Part shown: positions 61,756-64,000 of the stretch, one piece after another
How positions within the stretch are numbered: the first letter of the stretch is position 1
Layout: every line of letters begins with the position of its first letter
Assembly: GCA_014650475.1 (NCBI GenBank)
Contig: BMVA01000004.1
Location: 434,001-498,000 of the forward strand
Direction of reading: 5' to 3'
From: Streptomyces albogriseolus
GTDB lineage: Bacteria > Actinomycetota > Actinomycetes > Streptomycetales > Streptomycetaceae
Length of the DNA: 64,000 nt
Program-made: the position numbers and the translations under genes
The notes under the pieces: generated by a model
Told to the model about the DNA's origin: nothing
What the model saw: only the letters and a program-made list of their open reading frames with translations
Databases searched by the model: none

Positions 61756-62691
61756 TCACCCGACTGCCGTGCGCGGACCGCCCCCGGGCGACCCGGCGGG
61801 GCGCCGGCGTGCGGCCGGAGGGGCGGGGTGGTCATGACGGGCGGTTGCCTTGACGACGGCGACGGGGCACTGGGCGTGGTGGAGCAGGGCCTGGCTGACC
61901 GAGCCGAGGAGCAGGCCGGCGAAGCCGCCGTGCCCCCGGGCGCCGACGACGAGGAACTGGGCGGTCCGGCTGGCCTCGATGAGCGCGGTGCGGGCTGTTC
62001 GCCGCACCGTGCGGCATACGACGTTCACGTCCGGGAAGTCGCCTCGCTGACCGGCGATCGCTTCCGACAGCAGGCATGCCTCGTGTTCGGCCAGCGCGCC
62101 GGGGGCGGCGGCGTGGGGCATGGTCCTGTCCGGTGGCGGCGGCATGGGGGCGCTCCAGGGTGTCCAGGCGTGCAGGGCCAGCAGGTCGGCCTTGCGCAGC
62201 GCGGCTTCGGTGAAAGCGAAGCGCACTGCCGCGGCACCGGCGTGAGATCCGTCGACCGCGAGCACGACGGGTCCCTTGCATGCGCCCCCTGCCCGCACGA
62301 CCAGGAGGGGGCAGGCACCGTGGGCGGCCAGGTGGACGGCGGTGGAGCCCGCCATCAGCCCGGTGAGGCCGCCGAGGCCGCGCGAGCCGACCACCATCAG
62401 CCGGGCCGCGTAGGAGTGGGCGGTCAGCACAGCCGTGGGTTTGCCGCCGACCACGCCGGAGGTGACGTTCACGCCGGGAGCCGTCGTGCGGGCGCGGTCC
62501 TCGGCCTCGGCCCTCACCCGCGCCACCGAGGCGCGGGTGTCCTCGCCGGGCCGCAGGGGCAGGGTGGGCCGGCTGACTGCGTGCACCAGATGCAGGTCGG
62601 CCCCACGCAGGCTCGCTTCGCGTGCCGCCGCCTCCACAGCGGTCAGACTGGAGCGGGAACCGTCGATCCCGGCCATGACCAGGTCACGCAT
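61756..62691 (-). CDS. Universal stress protein, two tandem USP domains
   Basis: 311 residues from the ATG at 62691 with GGGAGG upstream. Two USP domains with LVMAGIDGSRSS and VVGSRGLGGLTGLMAGST, then VVLAVDGSHAG and VVGARGHGGFAGLLLGSV, so both ATP sites look intact. A Pro/Arg-rich tail (about 285-311) is extra. It is a paralogue of the neighbouring USP and likely arose by duplication. Its start overlaps the upstream gene by 8 bases, giving translational coupling. Confidence 0.92.
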   Translation of the reverse strand: MRDLVMAGIDGSRSSLTAVEAAAREASLRGADLHLVHAVSRPTLPLRPGEDTRASVARVRAEAEDRARTTAPGVNVTSGVVGGKPTAVLTAHSYAARLMVVGSRGLGGLTGLMAGSTAVHLAAHGACPLLVVRAGGACKGPVVLAVDGSHAGAAAVRFAFTEAALRKADLLALHAWTPWSAPMPPPPDRTMPHAAAPGALAEHEACLLSEAIAGQRGDFPDVNVVCRTVRRTARTALIEASRTAQFLVVGARGHGGFAGLLLGSVSQALLHHAQCPVAVVKATARHDHPAPPAARRRPAGSPGGGPRTAVG

Positions 62692-63301
62692 CGCGGCCAC
62701 CTCCCCGTGGGGCGCCGGCCGGTCCGGCCGCGGCAGCCGTCGCGGGCCCGGGCAGGCGCCCCCGGGCCCGGCGGCCGCCGAGCCCGCCCGACCGATCCTG
62801 ATCGCCGGTGTGCTCGCGGGCGAGGGGCCGTGCGGCAGGCCCGGCGGGGTGCGGGCTGCGCCCGGGCAGGGGTACCGGGCTGAGGATCATGTCGCAGGCG
62901 AGGCGCCGGGCGGCGCGTCCGATCCGGCCGGCGGGCAGGGTCCGGTAGGGGTTGGCCCGGGCGGGCACGACCAGCGCCGTGGTCCGCACCGGTCCGGCGC
63001 GTGCGATGGCGGGCAGCACCGTGGCGAGGATGGCGTCGGCGTCGGCCTGGACGCGCCGGTGGCGGGCGTGATGCAGCAGGGCGTTGATGCTGAAGCCGGT
63101 GGAGCGGACGACGGCCGCGGCGGTGACGGGGTGTCCGCCGCGGGCGAGGTCGGCGGCGCGGGCGGCCACGGCGTGGTCGGCGCGCGAGCCGGTGAACAGG
63201 GCCAGCACCGCGGCACCGGGCCGCGCGGAGCGACGGTACAGGTGGGCCTGTGCCGGGGCCCGGACATCGGCTGTCGGCGAGGGGAGACGGAGCGTGGTCA
63301 T
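62684..63301 (-). CDS. Degenerate single-domain USP-like protein
   Basis: 205 residues from the ATG at 63301 with GAGGAAA upstream. Residues about 30-145 follow the USP order of strands and helices (AVLALFTGSRADHAVAARAADLA, then a helix, then RTTALVVPARANP and ACDMILSPVPLP), but the ATP-binding G-x2-G-x9-G motif is missing. The C-terminal 55 residues are Gly/Pro/Arg-rich and probably disordered. It is coupled to the downstream USP and may be its partner. Family assignment is by pattern only. Confidence 0.6.
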   Translation of the reverse strand: MTTLRLPSPTADVRAPAQAHLYRRSARPGAAVLALFTGSRADHAVAARAADLARGGHPVTAAAVVRSTGFSINALLHHARHRRVQADADAILATVLPAIARAGPVRTTALVVPARANPYRTLPAGRIGRAARRLACDMILSPVPLPGRSPHPAGPAARPLAREHTGDQDRSGGLGGRRARGRLPGPATAAAAGPAGAPRGGGRDA

Positions 63302-63488
63302 GGCGATTTCCTCACGTTGTGGGCCGTAGGGGCTGTGGACGGTGCGTCACCGGCTCGGACGCTGCCGTGTGGGGGACGTCACCTGCTGCCGGCCCCGGCG
63401 GCCGGGGTGCTTTCAGCGTCACCCGACCCTTTGATTCCCGTCAAGAGTTACGTGAAATTTTTTTCGCCAATAGTTTTTCGCGAAAGGG

Positions 63489-64000
63489 TCAGCGCCGCTG
63501 TTCCCCTGCTCCCCCGGGCTGCCGACGGCGGGTGTCGGCCACCCGGTCGACGGCCCACGCCACCGCCGGCACCACGGCCAGCGCGGTGCAGCAACCGCCC
63601 ACCGTGTCGGTCGGGTAGTGCGCCCCGGTGGCGACCTGGGCCCAGCCCATGAGGGCGCCGGCGGCACAGGCGGCGCCGAGCGCGAGGACGGTGCCGGAGG
63701 TCGGACCGAGCCCGTACCGCCCCGCCGCGAGCAGCGCCAGGGCGAGGGCGAACGCGGCGAGGAAGGCGGTGTGGCCGCTCGGGAAGGCCAGGTTGTCGTC
63801 GCCGTTGATGGTGCGGGCGGCGAGCGGCTTGAGCAGCCGCGTCACACCGACGGTCAGCCCGGGACCGGCGAACAGCAGCACGGCGGCGCGCGGCCGGCGG
63901 ACCGTCGGACAGCCGACGAGAACCGCCGTGAGCAGCAGCAGAGCGCCCGCCGGGTCCCCCAGGAAGTCCGTCGCGGAGGCGATGTGCCACCAGGGCGCCC
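63489..64000 (-). CDS. PAP2-family membrane phosphatase (5' end missing)
   Basis: The frame is open from the stop at 63489 to the window end, giving about 170 residues, and the N-terminus lies outside. At least four membrane segments are visible. PAP2 motifs: KPLAARTINGDDNL (motif 1, with R-T in place of R-P), FPSGHTAF (motif 2 with the acid His) and GWAQVATGAHYPTDTVGG (motif 3). In motif 3 the usual S-R is A-Q, so a phosphate-binding Arg is absent. The nucleophile His of motif 3 is kept. The 187-bp gap to the USP-like gene (63302-63488) has an AT-rich segment near 63450-63480 that may be a promoter. Confidence 0.8.
   Translation of the reverse strand, partial: APWWHIASATDFLGDPAGALLLLTAVLVGCPTVRRPRAAVLLFAGPGLTVGVTRLLKPLAARTINGDDNLAFPSGHTAFLAAFALALALLAAGRYGLGPTSGTVLALGAACAAGALMGWAQVATGAHYPTDTVGGCCTALAVVPAVAWAVDRVADTRRRQPGGAGEQRR

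Overview
The window is high-GC, gene-dense actinobacterial DNA, almost certainly from Streptomyces or a close relative. The basis is a complete dasR-dasABCD chitobiose/N-acetylglucosamine locus with DasR operators, a SepF paralogue, several small protein families I know mainly from Streptomyces (DUF6299, DUF5999, DUF6099), near-exclusive G/C at third codon positions, GTG/TTG starts and 4-base ATGA/GTGA gene overlaps. No rRNA, tRNA, CRISPR array, insertion sequence or phage gene was seen.

Layout. 1-5 kb: flotillin (cut by the window start), a PucR-type regulator, two small Streptomyces proteins and an alpha/beta hydrolase. 5.1-12.5 kb: an aromatic acyl-CoA catabolic cluster (aryl-CoA ligase, flavin monooxygenase fused to an Old Yellow Enzyme domain, enoyl-CoA hydratase, acyl-CoA dehydrogenase, RidA-like protein, PaaX regulator). 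It resembles the aerobic 2-aminobenzoyl-CoA route, and its promoters share a palindrome. 12.7-15.5 kb: an RsbW-like ATP-binding protein and arginine deiminase with ornithine carbamoyltransferase. 15.6-19.6 kb: the Pnkp-Hen1 RNA-repair pair. 19.8-25 kb: an F420-type oxidoreductase, small conserved proteins, a MazG-like hydrolase coupled to a P-loop ATPase, a SepF paralogue and a YdeI-like protein. 25-31 kb: the das locus with three dre operators between dasA and dasR. 31-32.2 kb: two uncharacterised proteins.

33.1-60.6 kb is the centrepiece: 21 genes on one strand, mostly overlapping or within 20 bp, encoding a Wzx/Wzy-type extracellular polysaccharide. It contains a priming phosphosugar transferase, an AlgD-like nucleotide-sugar dehydrogenase, three glycosyltransferases, two Wzz-like proteins with decayed kinase domains, an asparagine-synthetase-type amidotransferase, a two-domain oxidoreductase, a heparinase/alginate-lyase-type enzyme, a beta-helix lipoprotein, a polymerase/ligase, a flippase, and a sugar cassette (C-methyltransferase, cytidylyltransferase, PIG-L, SDR, DUF4910, pyruvyl transferase, RmlC-like epimerase, PLP aminotransferase). 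The first gene and the pyruvyl transferase gene each carry one TTA codon, the only two I found in the window. This predicts bldA-dependent, developmentally timed production. A degenerate DasR-like site lies in the long leader upstream.

60.7-64 kb: two tandem-domain universal stress proteins, a degenerate USP-like protein and a PAP2 phosphatase cut by the window end. The strongest candidates for something undescribed are the TTA-gated polysaccharide operon with its unusual sugar cassette, and the palindrome-controlled aryl-CoA cluster.
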